Shown in pieces: positions 55,446-64,000 of a stretch of 64,000 nucleotides of DNA; within the stretch, counting starts at the first letter, position 1; each line of letters opens with the position of its first letter. A model generated the notes under the pieces. That model was not told the DNA's origin and did not search any database. It was given only the letters and a program-made list of their open reading frames with translations. The stretch spans positions 5,485,001-5,549,000 of the forward strand of contig NZ_CP118615.1 in the NCBI RefSeq assembly GCF_028993575.1, read 5' to 3'. This DNA comes from Micromonospora cathayae (lineage in GTDB: Bacteria; Actinomycetota; Actinomycetes; Mycobacteriales; Micromonosporaceae). A program made the translations under genes and the position numbers.

Positions 55446-56996
55446 GTGACCGCGACCCCGGTACGCCGGCCGGTGACGCCGGCCGCCCGGACCGTACCCG
55501 AACTGCTCGCCTGGCGGCGCGCGGTGCACCCGGACCGGGTGGCGGTCGAGGTGCACGGGGTGGCCGCGCTGACCTTCACCGCCTGGGACGACGAGGCGAC
55601 CGCGGTGGCCCGGTCGCTGCGCCGTCGCGGGGTACGCCCCGGCGACCGGGTCGGCCTGGTGTTCGGCCCCCGCGACTGGACCGGGTACGCGGTCGCGTAC
55701 TGCGGGGTGCTGCGGGCCGGGGCGGTGGCCGTACCGCTGTCGGAGCGGCTGGCCGCCGGCCAGCTCGACCACGCGTTGACGCACTGCGCGGCAGGCGCGG
55801 TGGTGCACGGCGACGACGCCGCCGCCCCGCCGGCCCCGGCCGGGGTGCCGGTGTGGCCGGTGGCCGAGCTGCGCGCCGCGCCGCAGGTGCCGGAGGCCGC
55901 GCACGCCGGGGCCGACGACGACGGGGACGTGGAGCTGCCGACGGTCCGGCCGGGTGACCTGGCGCAGATCCTCTACACCTCGGGCACCACCGGCCGACCC
56001 AAGGGGGTCGGGGCCAGCCACGCCAACCTGGTGGTCGGCGCGCCGAACCACCCCCGGCGGCTGGCGCTGGCCCACTCGGAGCGGTTCCTGCACGCCTTCG
56101 CGATCGGCACGAACGCCGGGCAGACCATGCTGTTCAACGCGCTGACCGCCAAGCCGACCGCGGTGACCCTGCCCCGGTTCACCCCGCTGCGGTTCGCCAA
56201 GCTGATCGAGACCGGCGGGGTGGGGACGGTGTTCGTGGTGCCGTCGGTCGCGATCGAGCTGCTCGAATCGGGTGCGCTGCGGGACCGGGACCTGTCCGGC
56301 GTACACCTGATCGGGTCGACCGCGGCGGCCCTCGCGCCGGCGGTGGCCGCCCGGCTGGCGGCGGTGTTCCGGCAGGCCACCATCGTCAACTACTACACCT
56401 CCACCGAGGCCGCCCCGGCCCAGACCACGATGATCTACGACCCGACACGGCGGGACGCGGTGGGTCGGCCGGTCGGCGGACAGCTCATGATCGCCGACGC
56501 CGACGGCAACCCGCTGCCGGCCGGGGCGACCGGGGACGTGTGGCTGCGTGCCCCGCACCCGCGCGCCTACTACCGGGACGAGGCCGCCAACCGGGCCACC
56601 TTCCGGGACGGCTGGGTCCGGATGGGGGACGTCGGCCGGTTGGACGCCGACGGCTACCTGTACCTCTCCGACCGGCACCAGGACGTGATCAAGTCCGGCG
56701 CGTTCAAGATCTCGTCGTTGGAGGTCGAGGCGGCACTGCACGAGCATCCCGGCGTCGCCGAGGCGGCCGTGGTGGGCGTGCCGCACCCGGTGCTCGGCGC
56801 GGCGGTGGCCGCCGTGCTGGTGCCCCGGCCCGGGACACCGCCGGACGAGGTGTCGCTGGCCGCGCTGCGCGGGTTCCTCGCCGACCGGCTCGCCGACTAC
56901 CAGCTGCCGTCAAGGGTGCGGCTGGTCGACGAGCTGCCCCGCAACGAGGGCGGCAAGGTCCTCAAACGCCAGTTGACCAGCCAGTTCGACAACTGA
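55446..56996 (+). CDS. Stand-alone acyl-adenylate ligase
   Basis: 516 residues of the ANL superfamily: P-loop YTSGTTGRPKGV near 180, YYTSTEAAPAQTT near 315, GDVGRLDADGYLYLSDR near 395 and the catalytic Lys in NEGGKVLKR near 505. It starts at GTG 55446, one base after the NRPS-MFS stop. The sequence is closer to acyl/aryl-acid ligases than to amino-acid A domains. It probably activates a carboxylic acid starter and transfers it to the free carrier protein at 60118 or to an NRPS carrier. Confidence 0.9.
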   Translation: MTATPVRRPVTPAARTVPELLAWRRAVHPDRVAVEVHGVAALTFTAWDDEATAVARSLRRRGVRPGDRVGLVFGPRDWTGYAVAYCGVLRAGAVAVPLSERLAAGQLDHALTHCAAGAVVHGDDAAAPPAPAGVPVWPVAELRAAPQVPEAAHAGADDDGDVELPTVRPGDLAQILYTSGTTGRPKGVGASHANLVVGAPNHPRRLALAHSERFLHAFAIGTNAGQTMLFNALTAKPTAVTLPRFTPLRFAKLIETGGVGTVFVVPSVAIELLESGALRDRDLSGVHLIGSTAAALAPAVAARLAAVFRQATIVNYYTSTEAAPAQTTMIYDPTRRDAVGRPVGGQLMIADADGNPLPAGATGDVWLRAPHPRAYYRDEAANRATFRDGWVRMGDVGRLDADGYLYLSDRHQDVIKSGAFKISSLEVEAALHEHPGVAEAAVVGVPHPVLGAAVAAVLVPRPGTPPDEVSLAALRGFLADRLADYQLPSRVRLVDELPRNEGGKVLKRQLTSQFDN

Positions 56997-57022
56997 CCAC
57001 CCGAAGATCGTTGGGAGAGCAC

Positions 57023-60000
57023 GTGGGCACCGCCGAGACGACATACGCGCAGCACGCCGTCTGGTTCACCGAGCAGGCCGGGGTGGCCGGCACGGCGTAC
57101 CACATGGCGCTGGGCATCCGGTTCGGCGCGGAGCTGGACCGGCGGGCGCTGGTCGAGGCGTGCGCGGCGGTGATCGCCCGGCATCCGGTCCTCGCCACCC
57201 GGGTGGTCGCCGACGACGACGGCACCCCCCGGCTGGTCCCGGCGGACGGGCGACCGGCGGTCACCTCCGGTGAGTGGACCGACGCGCGGGTCGCCGAGGA
57301 GATCGCCCGCCGCCACGACCCGGCCGTCGGGCCGCTGGCCCGGTTCGTCCTGCTCACCGCCGCCGACGGCGGTCACCTGCTGCTGGTCTGCGCGCACCAC
57401 CTGGTCTTCGACGGGATGAGCAAGGACGTGCTGGTCCGGGACCTGGCCGCCGGGTACGCCGCCGCGCGCGCCGGCGGGTCGGCCGACCTGCCGGCGCTGT
57501 CCGACGGGTACCCGGGGCACGCCGCCGCCGAACAGGACCGCATCGGCGGGCAACTGCCGGCCGCCCGGGAGTACTGGGCGGAGCACTGGTCCGGCCCCGG
57601 TGACCTGGTGCTGCCCGGCCTGCGCCGGGTGCCGACCGCCGCCGAGCCCGGGGCCACCGTCGACGTGGACCTGCCCGCCGACCTGGTGTCCGGGGTGGAG
57701 CGGACCGCCCGCTCGCTCGGGGTGACCCGGTTCGAGCTGCTGCTCGCCACGGTGCACGCGCTGCTGGCCCGGTACGGCAACACCGGCGTCCCGGTCGGGG
57801 TGGGACTCTCCACCCGTACCCCGGCCCAGGCCGACCAGATCGGCCTGTTCGTCAACGAGCTGCCGGTCCGGGTCGCCCCGGCCGACGGCGACGTCGCCGG
57901 CTACGCACGGGCGGTGCGGGCCCGGGTCCGGGAGCTGAACGCGTTCCGGGACGTGCCGCTGGCCCACGCGGTGTCCGGGCTGCGGCCGGCTCCCGCGCTG
58001 ACCCCGGTGTCGGTGGGCTACCGGCGGCGCGGCGCGGAGCCGACCTTCGACGGCGTGGCCAGCCGGGTCGAGTGGACGCTGTTCAGCGGTGCCGCCCGCA
58101 ACGCGCTGCACGTGCAGATGGTGGACGGCCCGGACGGGCTGACCGTCGGCCTCCAGTACGCTCCGGCGGCCATCGACGCGGACGCGGTGACCCGGATCGG
58201 CGGGCACCTGCGCACCATGCTGGCCGCCGTGGTCGCCGACCCCGGGCAGCCGGTGGCCGGGCTGCCGCTGCTCCCCGCCGACGAGGCCGACCTGGTACTG
58301 CGTGCCTTCAACGACACCGGCCGGGCGTACCCGGTCGGGGTGACCGTGCCGACGCTGGTCGCCGAGCGGGTCCGGGACACCCCGGACGCGGTGGCCGTGG
58401 TCGACGGCGACCGCACGTTGACGTACGCCCAGCTCGACGCGTCCGCCGCCCGGCTGGCCGGGGTGCTGGCGGACCGGGGCGTCGGGCCGGGCACCCTGGT
58501 CGCGGTGGCCCTGGACCGGTCCTGGCAGGCGGTGGTGACGCTGCTGGCGGTGCTGCGCCGCCGGGCGGCGTACCTGCCGGTCGACCCCGGTCACCCGGTG
58601 GCCCGGCAGGAGCTGATCCTGGCCGACGCCGACCCGGCGCTGGTGGTCACCGCCGCCGGCCCGCCCGCCGGGCTCGACCCGGGCCGGCCGGTGCTCGCCC
58701 TCGACGAGCTGACCGACCTGGCCGACGCGCCGCCGCAGGACGTACCGGCCGCCGCACCGCCCACCGGTGACGACCTGGCGTACGTGCTCCACACCTCCGG
58801 CTCCACCGGCCACCCGAAGGGGGTCGCGGTACGGCACGGCGAGCTGGCGAACCTGCTGCTGGCGGTCCGGGACACCCTGGACAGCGGGCCGGCGGACCGG
58901 TGGCTGCACCTGACCTCGCTGTCGTTCGACATCTCCGGGGTGGAGGTGTTCCTGCCGCTGGTCACCGGTGGTCGGGTGGTGGTCGCGTCGGCGCTCAGCG
59001 CGCTGGACGGGGCCGGGGTGCTGCGGCTGGTCCGCGAGGCCGGGGTGACCCACGTGCAGGCCACCCCGTCCGGCTGGCGGGTGCTGCTGGAGGCGGGGCT
59101 CGACCCGGCCACCGGGGCGCAGCCGCTGGTGGCGGTCACCGCCGGCGAGGCGCTGCCGGTGCCGCTGGCCCGGGAGCTGCGGGCCCGGGTGGGCCGGCTG
59201 GTCAACGGGTACGGCCCGACCGAGGCGACCATCTACGCCACCATGGCGGACATCCCGGCCGACCCGGACGAGGTGACCATCGGCCGGCCGCTGCCGAACA
59301 CCCGGGCGTACGTGCTGGACGACGCGCTGCGGCCGGTGCCGGTGGGGCTGCCCGGTGAGCTGTGCCTGGCCGGGGCCGGGCTGGCCGCCGGTTACCTGGG
59401 CCGCGACGACCTGACCGCCGAACGCTTCGTCACCGGCCCGGCCGGGACCGACGCGGGTGGCGACGCCGAGCGGATCTACCGCACCGGCGACCGGTGCCGG
59501 TGGCTGCCGGACGGCCGGATCGACTACCTCGGCCGCACCGACGACCAGGTCAAGATCCGGGGACACCGGATCGAGCTGGGCGAGATCACCGCCCGGCTGC
59601 TGGCGCACCCCGCGGTGGCCGAGGCGACGGTGGTCCTGCACACCCCGGCCGACGGGGACGACCCGAGGCTGGTCGGCTACCTGGTCACCCGGCCGGGCGT
59701 CGCGGCCCCGGAACCGGCCGAGCTGCGTGCGCACCTGGCGCTCACCCTGCCGGCGGTGATGCTGCCGGCCGACTGGGTGCTGCTGGACCGGCTGCCGCTC
59801 AGCCCGAACGGCAAGGTCGACCGGGCCGCGCTGCCCGCCCCGGCCGCGCGGGCCGCAGCGACCGCCGACGTGCCGGCGGCCGACGTCGACCCGCTGGTCG
59901 AGACGCTGCGGGAGATCTGGCAGGACGTGCTGAAGATCCCGGACATCGGCCCGCACGAGGACCTGTTCGACCTGGGTGGCCACTCGCTGACCATCACCCG

Positions 60001-60118
60001 GATCAGTGCCCGGATCGAGCAGCGGCTCGGCGTCGAGGTGCCGCTCGACGCGTTCTTCGACACCCCCACCATCGCCGAGATCGCCGAGATCATCCGGCAG
60101 TCCGGAAAGGAGTTCTGA
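57023..60118 (+). CDS. NRPS module C-A-PCP
   Basis: 1,031 residues from GTG 57023 (GGGAGAG upstream). C domain (about 1-430; HHLVFDG near 125, intact), A domain (about 445-940; HTSGSTGHPKGV, GYGPTEATIY, NGKVDR) and PCP (GGHSLT near 986). The pocket read against GrsA is D-I-V-Q-V-A-G-I-Y-K, which I cannot assign. It has no epimerase or thioesterase. It probably condenses the ligase-derived acyl starter with its amino acid and passes the product to the C domain of the NRPS-MFS protein. Confidence 0.93.
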   Translation: MGTAETTYAQHAVWFTEQAGVAGTAYHMALGIRFGAELDRRALVEACAAVIARHPVLATRVVADDDGTPRLVPADGRPAVTSGEWTDARVAEEIARRHDPAVGPLARFVLLTAADGGHLLLVCAHHLVFDGMSKDVLVRDLAAGYAAARAGGSADLPALSDGYPGHAAAEQDRIGGQLPAAREYWAEHWSGPGDLVLPGLRRVPTAAEPGATVDVDLPADLVSGVERTARSLGVTRFELLLATVHALLARYGNTGVPVGVGLSTRTPAQADQIGLFVNELPVRVAPADGDVAGYARAVRARVRELNAFRDVPLAHAVSGLRPAPALTPVSVGYRRRGAEPTFDGVASRVEWTLFSGAARNALHVQMVDGPDGLTVGLQYAPAAIDADAVTRIGGHLRTMLAAVVADPGQPVAGLPLLPADEADLVLRAFNDTGRAYPVGVTVPTLVAERVRDTPDAVAVVDGDRTLTYAQLDASAARLAGVLADRGVGPGTLVAVALDRSWQAVVTLLAVLRRRAAYLPVDPGHPVARQELILADADPALVVTAAGPPAGLDPGRPVLALDELTDLADAPPQDVPAAAPPTGDDLAYVLHTSGSTGHPKGVAVRHGELANLLLAVRDTLDSGPADRWLHLTSLSFDISGVEVFLPLVTGGRVVVASALSALDGAGVLRLVREAGVTHVQATPSGWRVLLEAGLDPATGAQPLVAVTAGEALPVPLARELRARVGRLVNGYGPTEATIYATMADIPADPDEVTIGRPLPNTRAYVLDDALRPVPVGLPGELCLAGAGLAAGYLGRDDLTAERFVTGPAGTDAGGDAERIYRTGDRCRWLPDGRIDYLGRTDDQVKIRGHRIELGEITARLLAHPAVAEATVVLHTPADGDDPRLVGYLVTRPGVAAPEPAELRAHLALTLPAVMLPADWVLLDRLPLSPNGKVDRAALPAPAARAAATADVPAADVDPLVETLREIWQDVLKIPDIGPHEDLFDLGGHSLTITRISARIEQRLGVEVPLDAFFDTPTIAEIAEIIRQSGKEF

Positions 60119-60378
60119 TGGGTACCACCGAGCTGCGGCAGCGGATCGCCGAGCTGGTCAGTGCGGCGACCGGCGGGGAGGTGACGGTGGCCGACCTGCT
60201 GGCGGGCGGCTCGATGGTCGCCCTGGGCGTGGACTCGCTGGGCCTGCTGCGGCTGGTGGACGCCATCGAGCTGGAGTACGGCGTCGAGGTCGACCTCCAG
60301 GCACCCGGCCGGGGCCTGGACACGCTGGACGACCTGGTCACCCTGGTGGCCGGGGCGCGCGCCGCGCTGACCGGCTGA
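60118..60378 (+). CDS. Free acyl/peptidyl carrier protein
   Basis: 86 residues; the ATG overlaps the NRPS stop (TGATG). The phosphopantetheine Ser is in LGVDSLGLLRL near 41, and the C-terminal half fits a four-helix carrier. It is too short for the usual gene filters but has the family pattern throughout. Probably the carrier loaded by the acyl-adenylate ligase. Confidence 0.92.
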   Translation: MGTTELRQRIAELVSAATGGEVTVADLLAGGSMVALGVDSLGLLRLVDAIELEYGVEVDLQAPGRGLDTLDDLVTLVAGARAALTG

Positions 60379-60388
60379 CGCTCCGGCG

Positions 60389-60428
60389 CGGGCCCCTCCG
60401 GCCGCCTGTCCGGCACCGGAGGGGCCCG
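60389..60428. terminator. Hairpin terminator of the NRPS operon
   Basis: Perfect 13-bp stem (60389-60401 with 60416-60428) and a 14-nt loop, 11 bp after the carrier-protein stop and before the convergent Nudix gene. Confidence 0.7.
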
Positions 60429-60453
60429 GTTCGGCTGCCGGCGGGGGCCCGGT

Positions 60454-61032
60454 TCAGGTCCCGGCGGAGGGCCGGCCGGACAGCTTGGCGCGGAACCGGC
60501 CGAAGTGCGGATCGAACCGGGCCGGGTCGGTGCCGGACAGCTCGGCCGGCGACCACCACCGGGCCGCCCGGAACTCGCCCTGCTCCGGGTCGAGTCGCTG
60601 GTCACGGCGTACCTCGACGACGTACCACAGGCTCACGTCGGTGTGCCCGGCGTCGATGCCGACGGTCCGGGTCACGGTCAGGAACGCCGGGACCTCGGCG
60701 ACGGCGTGCTCGGCCAGGACGAGACCCAGCTCCTCGTGGGCCTCGCGGCGGGCGGTGGCGGCCGGGTGTTCGTCCGGTTCGACGTGACCACCGGGCGGCA
60801 GCCACAGTCCGGCGTTGACGTGGTCGACGAGCAGGACGCCGCCGTCGTCGGGGTCCACCGGCACCACGTACGACACCAGGTGCCGGGCCGGTGTCGCCGG
60901 CCTGGCCCGGCGGAACACGTCGTCGGTGCCGGACAGCCAACGCAGGGTGTCCGCCCGGTGCTCCGCCTCCAGCGGGTCGGCCGGCACGATGTCCGCGACC
61001 AGCTCCGCCACCACCGCCACCGAGTCACGCAT
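60454..61032 (-). CDS. Nudix hydrolase
   Basis: 192 residues. The Nudix box is complete (G-x5-E-x7-REAHEELG) near 90-112, with the typical LPPGGHVEP lead-in, so it should hydrolyse a nucleoside-diphosphate-linked compound with Mg2+. ATG 61032 begins the conserved helix; an upstream GTG at 61068 is possible. Housekeeping or house-cleaning role; no sign of a link to the NRPS. Confidence 0.87.
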   Translation of the reverse strand: MRDSVAVVAELVADIVPADPLEAEHRADTLRWLSGTDDVFRRARPATPARHLVSYVVPVDPDDGGVLLVDHVNAGLWLPPGGHVEPDEHPAATARREAHEELGLVLAEHAVAEVPAFLTVTRTVGIDAGHTDVSLWYVVEVRRDQRLDPEQGEFRAARWWSPAELSGTDPARFDPHFGRFRAKLSGRPSAGT

Positions 61033-61081
61033 CCGGCCGATGATGCCAGCTCCGGCGCGGCCCTGCACCAGCCCGGTCGCC

Positions 61082-61969
61082 TCAGGGCGTACCGACGGTC
61101 TCCTGCGGCAGGTGGCGTGCGCACAGTTCCCGGCTCAGGGCGGTGACCGCCGCGATGGTCGCCGGGTCGGTGGCCCGGGGGTCGACGGCCCTGCGGCGGC
61201 CCCGGACCCCGACGATGCTGCCCGGCTCGACCTGGTCCGAGGTGGCCGCGATGATCGAACTGGACGCCGCGGTGGTGACGCTGGTCCGGTAGAGGTTGAC
61301 GTAGATCAGCGGGAAGGCCAGCTTCATCGGCCAGGGAAAACTGTCCGGGCGCATCGACCTGCCCATGTCGGTGGCCGTGCCGCCGGGGTCGGCCGAGAGG
61401 GCGGTGACCCCGGTGCCGCGCAGCCGCCGGGCCAGCCCGGTGGTGTACGCGAGGTTGGCCAGTTTGGCCCGCCCGTACGCGGTGAAACCGAAGTACCGTC
61501 CGGACACCTCGACCCGGTCGAGGGGGGTACGGTCGGCGACCCGGACGGCCCCGGAGCTGAGGTTGACGATCCGGCCGCGTCCCCGGTCGACCATGTCGCC
61601 GACCAGCAGTTCGGTGAGCAGGTAGCCGGACAGGTGGGACAGGGCGAAAGCCGCCTCTATCCCGTCGGTGGTGAGTCCGTGCCGGCGGTAGCTGCCGCCG
61701 ACGTTGTTGACCAGGACGTCGACCGGGCCGCTGGCGCGCAGCGTGGCGGCGAGGTCGCTGACCCCGGTGAGCGAGGACAGGTCGGCGCGGACGAACCGGG
61801 CCGGCGCGGGACCGGCGGCGGCGAGTTCCGCCCGGGCGGTCGCGCCGCGGCCGGGATCCCGGCCGACGATGGTGACCGCGTAGCCCTGTCCGGCGAGGCC
61901 ACGTGCGGTGGCGAGGCCGATTCCCCCGGTACCGCCGGTGACGACGGCGGTGCCTGCAACGTTCTTCAT
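61082..61969 (-). CDS. SDR-family oxidoreductase
   Basis: 295 residues of the retinol-dehydrogenase-like SDR type: TGGTGGIGLA near 12, NNVGGSYR near 88, NLSSGAV and YGRAKLAN with the catalytic Tyr and Lys near 170-175, and DPGGTATDMG near 200. It is divergent from the HxlR regulator with starts 62 bp apart, the usual arrangement of a redox-responsive HxlR regulator and its target gene. Confidence 0.88.
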   Translation of the reverse strand: MKNVAGTAVVTGGTGGIGLATARGLAGQGYAVTIVGRDPGRGATARAELAAAGPAPARFVRADLSSLTGVSDLAATLRASGPVDVLVNNVGGSYRRHGLTTDGIEAAFALSHLSGYLLTELLVGDMVDRGRGRIVNLSSGAVRVADRTPLDRVEVSGRYFGFTAYGRAKLANLAYTTGLARRLRGTGVTALSADPGGTATDMGRSMRPDSFPWPMKLAFPLIYVNLYRTSVTTAASSSIIAATSDQVEPGSIVGVRGRRRAVDPRATDPATIAAVTALSRELCARHLPQETVGTP

Positions 61970-62030
61970 GACTAAGAAAATAGTACTAGCTACGAAAAAC
62001 ACAAGAGGGTACGCGGTTAGAGTTGGCACC
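61970..62030. promoter_or_regulatory. AT-rich divergent promoter of SDR and HxlR genes
   Basis: 61 bp, far more AT-rich than its surroundings, with the 8-bp palindrome TAGTACTA at 61981-61988 and a related GTACTAGCTAC stretch. Likely promoter and HxlR operator. Confidence 0.6.
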
Positions 62031-62663
62031 GTGCCGGACGTGCCCGCCCCACCCACGCCGACGCCGGACTCCCGGACGCTGATCGACGCCGCCGGCCGGC
62101 TACGCGGCCGCTGGGCACTGCACGTCGTGCAGGCGTTGCTGGCCGGGCCCGCCGGTTTCAACGACCTGCGGCGCGCGGTACCGGGCGCGGGCCCCAGCGT
62201 CCTCACCCGCCGCCTCGCCGACCTGGAGGCCGCCGGGATCGTCAGCCGGGAGGTCATCCCACGCACTCCCCCGGCAAGCCGCTACGCGCTGACCCCGTCC
62301 GGTACGGCGCTCGGCCCGGCCATCGAGCGGATGGTGGCCTGGGCGGCGCAGTGGCGGATCGGCGATCCCCACCACGACGTCGCCGGCGCGCTGGCGATCT
62401 TCCAGGAACGCTGGATGCTGGAACTGCACTGCGCCCTGCTGGCCGGCCCCCGGCGGTTCGGGGAACTGGCCCGGACCATCGGCGTGAACGAGGCCACGCT
62501 CAGCCAGCGCCTCGGCGACCTCGAACGCCGCGGGCTGATCCACCGGCTGACCGACCAGCCCGGGTCGCCGTACGCGTTCACGCCGGCCGGTCGGGGCTTC
62601 GAGCCGGTCGGGACGGCGCTGCTGGAGTGGGCGGCCGCCGCCTCCACGCCGCCCACTCCCTGA
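62031..62663 (+). CDS. HxlR regulator with two tandem winged-helix domains
   Basis: 210 residues from GTG 62031. Two HxlR-type winged helices lie in series (about 15-105: GRWALHVVQALLAGPAGFND; and about 120-205: ERWMLELHCALLAGPRRFGE). Each has its own recognition helix and wing. Most HxlR proteins have one domain and dimerise; here the dimer appears fused. It probably represses or activates the divergent SDR. There is no Cys of the formaldehyde/quinone-sensing type. Confidence 0.88.
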   Translation: MPDVPAPPTPTPDSRTLIDAAGRLRGRWALHVVQALLAGPAGFNDLRRAVPGAGPSVLTRRLADLEAAGIVSREVIPRTPPASRYALTPSGTALGPAIERMVAWAAQWRIGDPHHDVAGALAIFQERWMLELHCALLAGPRRFGELARTIGVNEATLSQRLGDLERRGLIHRLTDQPGSPYAFTPAGRGFEPVGTALLEWAAAASTPPTP

Positions 62664-62792
62664 CGGGACGTACCGGTCGCCGGGAAGGACCACCCCCCCG
62701 AATCGACACCGGGCACCAGCGGTTTCTACTGTGGAGCACCGGGCCGGCCCACGCTGCGGGCCGGCCACCCCAGGCCACTCCATCGAGGACCG

Positions 62793-63605
62793 ATGACCGG
62801 TAACGACTCGTTGCAGCCCTTCCGACCCGACGGCCTCGTGCCACGGTCGACCGGGGTGCCCGCACGCCCCGGCCCGGCCGCACCCGTGCACCGGCCCGGG
62901 GAGGTACGGTGGTCCGACTCCCCCGCCAGCCGGGAGGAGTGCTGGCAACGCCTCAGCCCGGCGGTACGCGGCCGGGTCGACCAGCGCATCGGGCGGATGC
63001 TCGACTGGTGGGCCACCGACATCGCTGGCCGGGTCAGTGCCGCCGTGCTGGGCACCCGCGCGCTCGTCGTGGTCAACCCGACCGTCAACAGTGCCGGCCA
63101 GCCCGCGTACGAGCTGGTCACCGTGCACCTGGCCGAGGCGTCCTTCCGGTCCGCCCCGGTCCGGGGAGCCAGTCCCGAACCGACCGCCGACGCCACGGCG
63201 GGCACCACCCCGTTCGGCGCGGCACCAGGCCCGGCACCGGTCGGGTCGGCACCGGGCGGCTCCGCGCCGGGCGCACCGGGTGGGCCGGCCGGGACGCTGC
63301 CCCTCGGCCGGGACTTCACCGCCGTACTCGGGCTCCTCCCGCCCCGCGCCCAGCAACTCGTCCAGGACCCGTTCCTGGCCTCGCCGAAACCGGTGCGCGG
63401 CGACTGGTACGTCTCCTACACCGGCAACCCGGCCTCGCTGGGCGGTGCCGTCATCCGGCTGTGGTGCTACCTGACCGACGAGCGGACGCTCACCTTCTGC
63501 TCCGGTCTGGGCCACGGCTACCGGGAGGGCACCGGGGCCCGCTCGTGGGAGGTCACCTGCTGGCGTGCCACCACCCTGCCCCGGTCCGAGGCCGCGAACC
63601 GGTGA
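62793..63605 (+). CDS. Hypothetical protein upstream of a J-domain protein
   Basis: 270 residues, no recognised domain. A conserved-looking N-terminal part (ECWQRLSPAVRGRVDQRIGRMLDWW) and a C-terminal part (VRGDWYVSYTGNP ... LWCYLTDERTLTFCSGLG) flank a Gly/Pro/Ala-rich spacer at about 118-168. It overlaps the J-domain gene as GTGA, so both probably act together. Soluble; no signal peptide. Confidence 0.75.
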   Translation: MTGNDSLQPFRPDGLVPRSTGVPARPGPAAPVHRPGEVRWSDSPASREECWQRLSPAVRGRVDQRIGRMLDWWATDIAGRVSAAVLGTRALVVVNPTVNSAGQPAYELVTVHLAEASFRSAPVRGASPEPTADATAGTTPFGAAPGPAPVGSAPGGSAPGAPGGPAGTLPLGRDFTAVLGLLPPRAQQLVQDPFLASPKPVRGDWYVSYTGNPASLGGAVIRLWCYLTDERTLTFCSGLGHGYREGTGARSWEVTCWRATTLPRSEAANR

Positions 63606-64000
63606 ACCCGTCGCTGCGCGCCCTGGGCGGCCGGGATCCGTACGAGATTCTCGGCGTGCCGCGTACGGCCACCACCGGGCAGATCGTCGCCGCCCACCGC
63701 CAGCGGGTACGGACGCTGCATCCGGACTCGGGCACCGGGGACCTGCACGCCGCCACCCTGCTCAACCTGGCCCGGGACGTGCTCTGCGACCCGGCCACCC
63801 GCCGCGCCTACGACGAACGGACCGCCCCCGACGACGGGCCGACCGGCGCGGACGGCCCGGCCGCAGACGCGCCGGGCACCTCGCTCTGGGACGACCCGGA
63901 CGTCGTCACCGGCACGACCGAGTCACCCCACACCGGGTGGCGGCACCACTCGCCACCGCCGGATCCCGGGCCGGTGGTCACCGAGACCTTCCCCGACCCG
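63602..64000 (+). CDS. J-domain protein, 3' end outside window
   Basis: 133 codons visible from GTG 63602. The J-domain begins DPYEILGVPRTATTGQI and carries the essential HPD in RTLHPDSG near 40, followed by ARDVLCDPATRRAYDER. J-domains stimulate DnaK-type ATPases. A Pro/Asp/Gly-rich region follows to the edge, and no zinc-finger part is visible. Confidence 0.85.
   Translation, partial: MNPSLRALGGRDPYEILGVPRTATTGQIVAAHRQRVRTLHPDSGTGDLHAATLLNLARDVLCDPATRRAYDERTAPDDGPTGADGPAADAPGTSLWDDPDVVTGTTESPHTGWRHHSPPPDPGPVVTETFPDP

Noticed and set aside
49601..55579. Minus-strand extension of the second condensation-like gene across the whole NRPS-MFS gene
   Set aside because: Only the part up to 49600 has family similarity; the rest is antisense to the NRPS and low complexity.
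56897..59983. Minus-strand 1,028-codon frame opposite the C-A-PCP NRPS
   Set aside because: Antisense shadow with His/Arg/Gln-rich sequence and no domain.

Overview
The window is high-GC DNA with strong GC bias at third codon positions, frequent GTG starts and dense ATGA/GTGA gene overlaps. Together with modular PKS/NRPS genes, a SARP regulator and an aromatic type II PKS, this points to a filamentous actinomycete. Gene style suggests Micromonosporaceae (Micromonospora-like), but that is inference. Most of the window is specialised-metabolism DNA in which at least three assembly-line systems lie side by side.

Region A (1-18251, minus strand) is a hybrid type I PKS operon: FAD oxidoreductase, Rieske oxygenase, then two giant PKS genes, the second running off the left edge. 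The first PKS starts with formyltransferase - degenerate C-like piece - adenylation - PCP. The adenylation pocket reads as the glycine code, so the starter is probably N-formylglycine, as in oxazole-capped polyketides. Two of the three extension modules lack an AT. The only cis-AT lies in a segment of foreign-looking codon usage, and that module is split between the two genes at the start of its DH. About 2.1 kb without a credible gene follows (18252-20343).

Region B (20344-34600) starts with a GH36 alpha-galactosidase, then a SARP regulator, a flavin monooxygenase and a complete aromatic type II PKS set. The minus operon is KS-alpha, CLF, ACP, SnoaL-like, SDR and a discrete AT. The plus operon is didomain aromatase/cyclase, methyltransferase, ketoreductase and methyltransferase. 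The divergent promoter carries SARP-type heptamers on both strands. A 94-bp GH36 remnant at 34492-34585 repeats part of the intact GH36 gene in the same orientation, so two GH36 sequences bracket the type II block.

Region C (34472-41647) holds a GlxA/AraC regulator divergent from an MFS transporter, a beta-hydroxyacid-dehydrogenase-like reductase, a VOC protein, a PAS-GGDEF-EAL protein and a lipoprotein.

Region D (41740-46711) is the most novel-looking part. It encodes a 94-residue peptide built of three 29-residue repeats, translationally coupled to a JmjC/cupin hydroxylase. This pair is divergent from a two-component system across a palindrome-rich control region. A DUF899 thioredoxin-like gene and a strong terminator follow.

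Region E (46781-60428) is a compact NRPS locus: two stand-alone condensation-like proteins, a C-A-PCP-TE protein fused to a complete MFS exporter, an acyl-adenylate ligase, a C-A-PCP protein and a free carrier protein. It could make and export a short acylated peptide.

Region F (60454-64000) looks ordinary: Nudix hydrolase, SDR divergent from a double-domain HxlR regulator, a hypothetical protein and a J-domain protein cut by the right edge.
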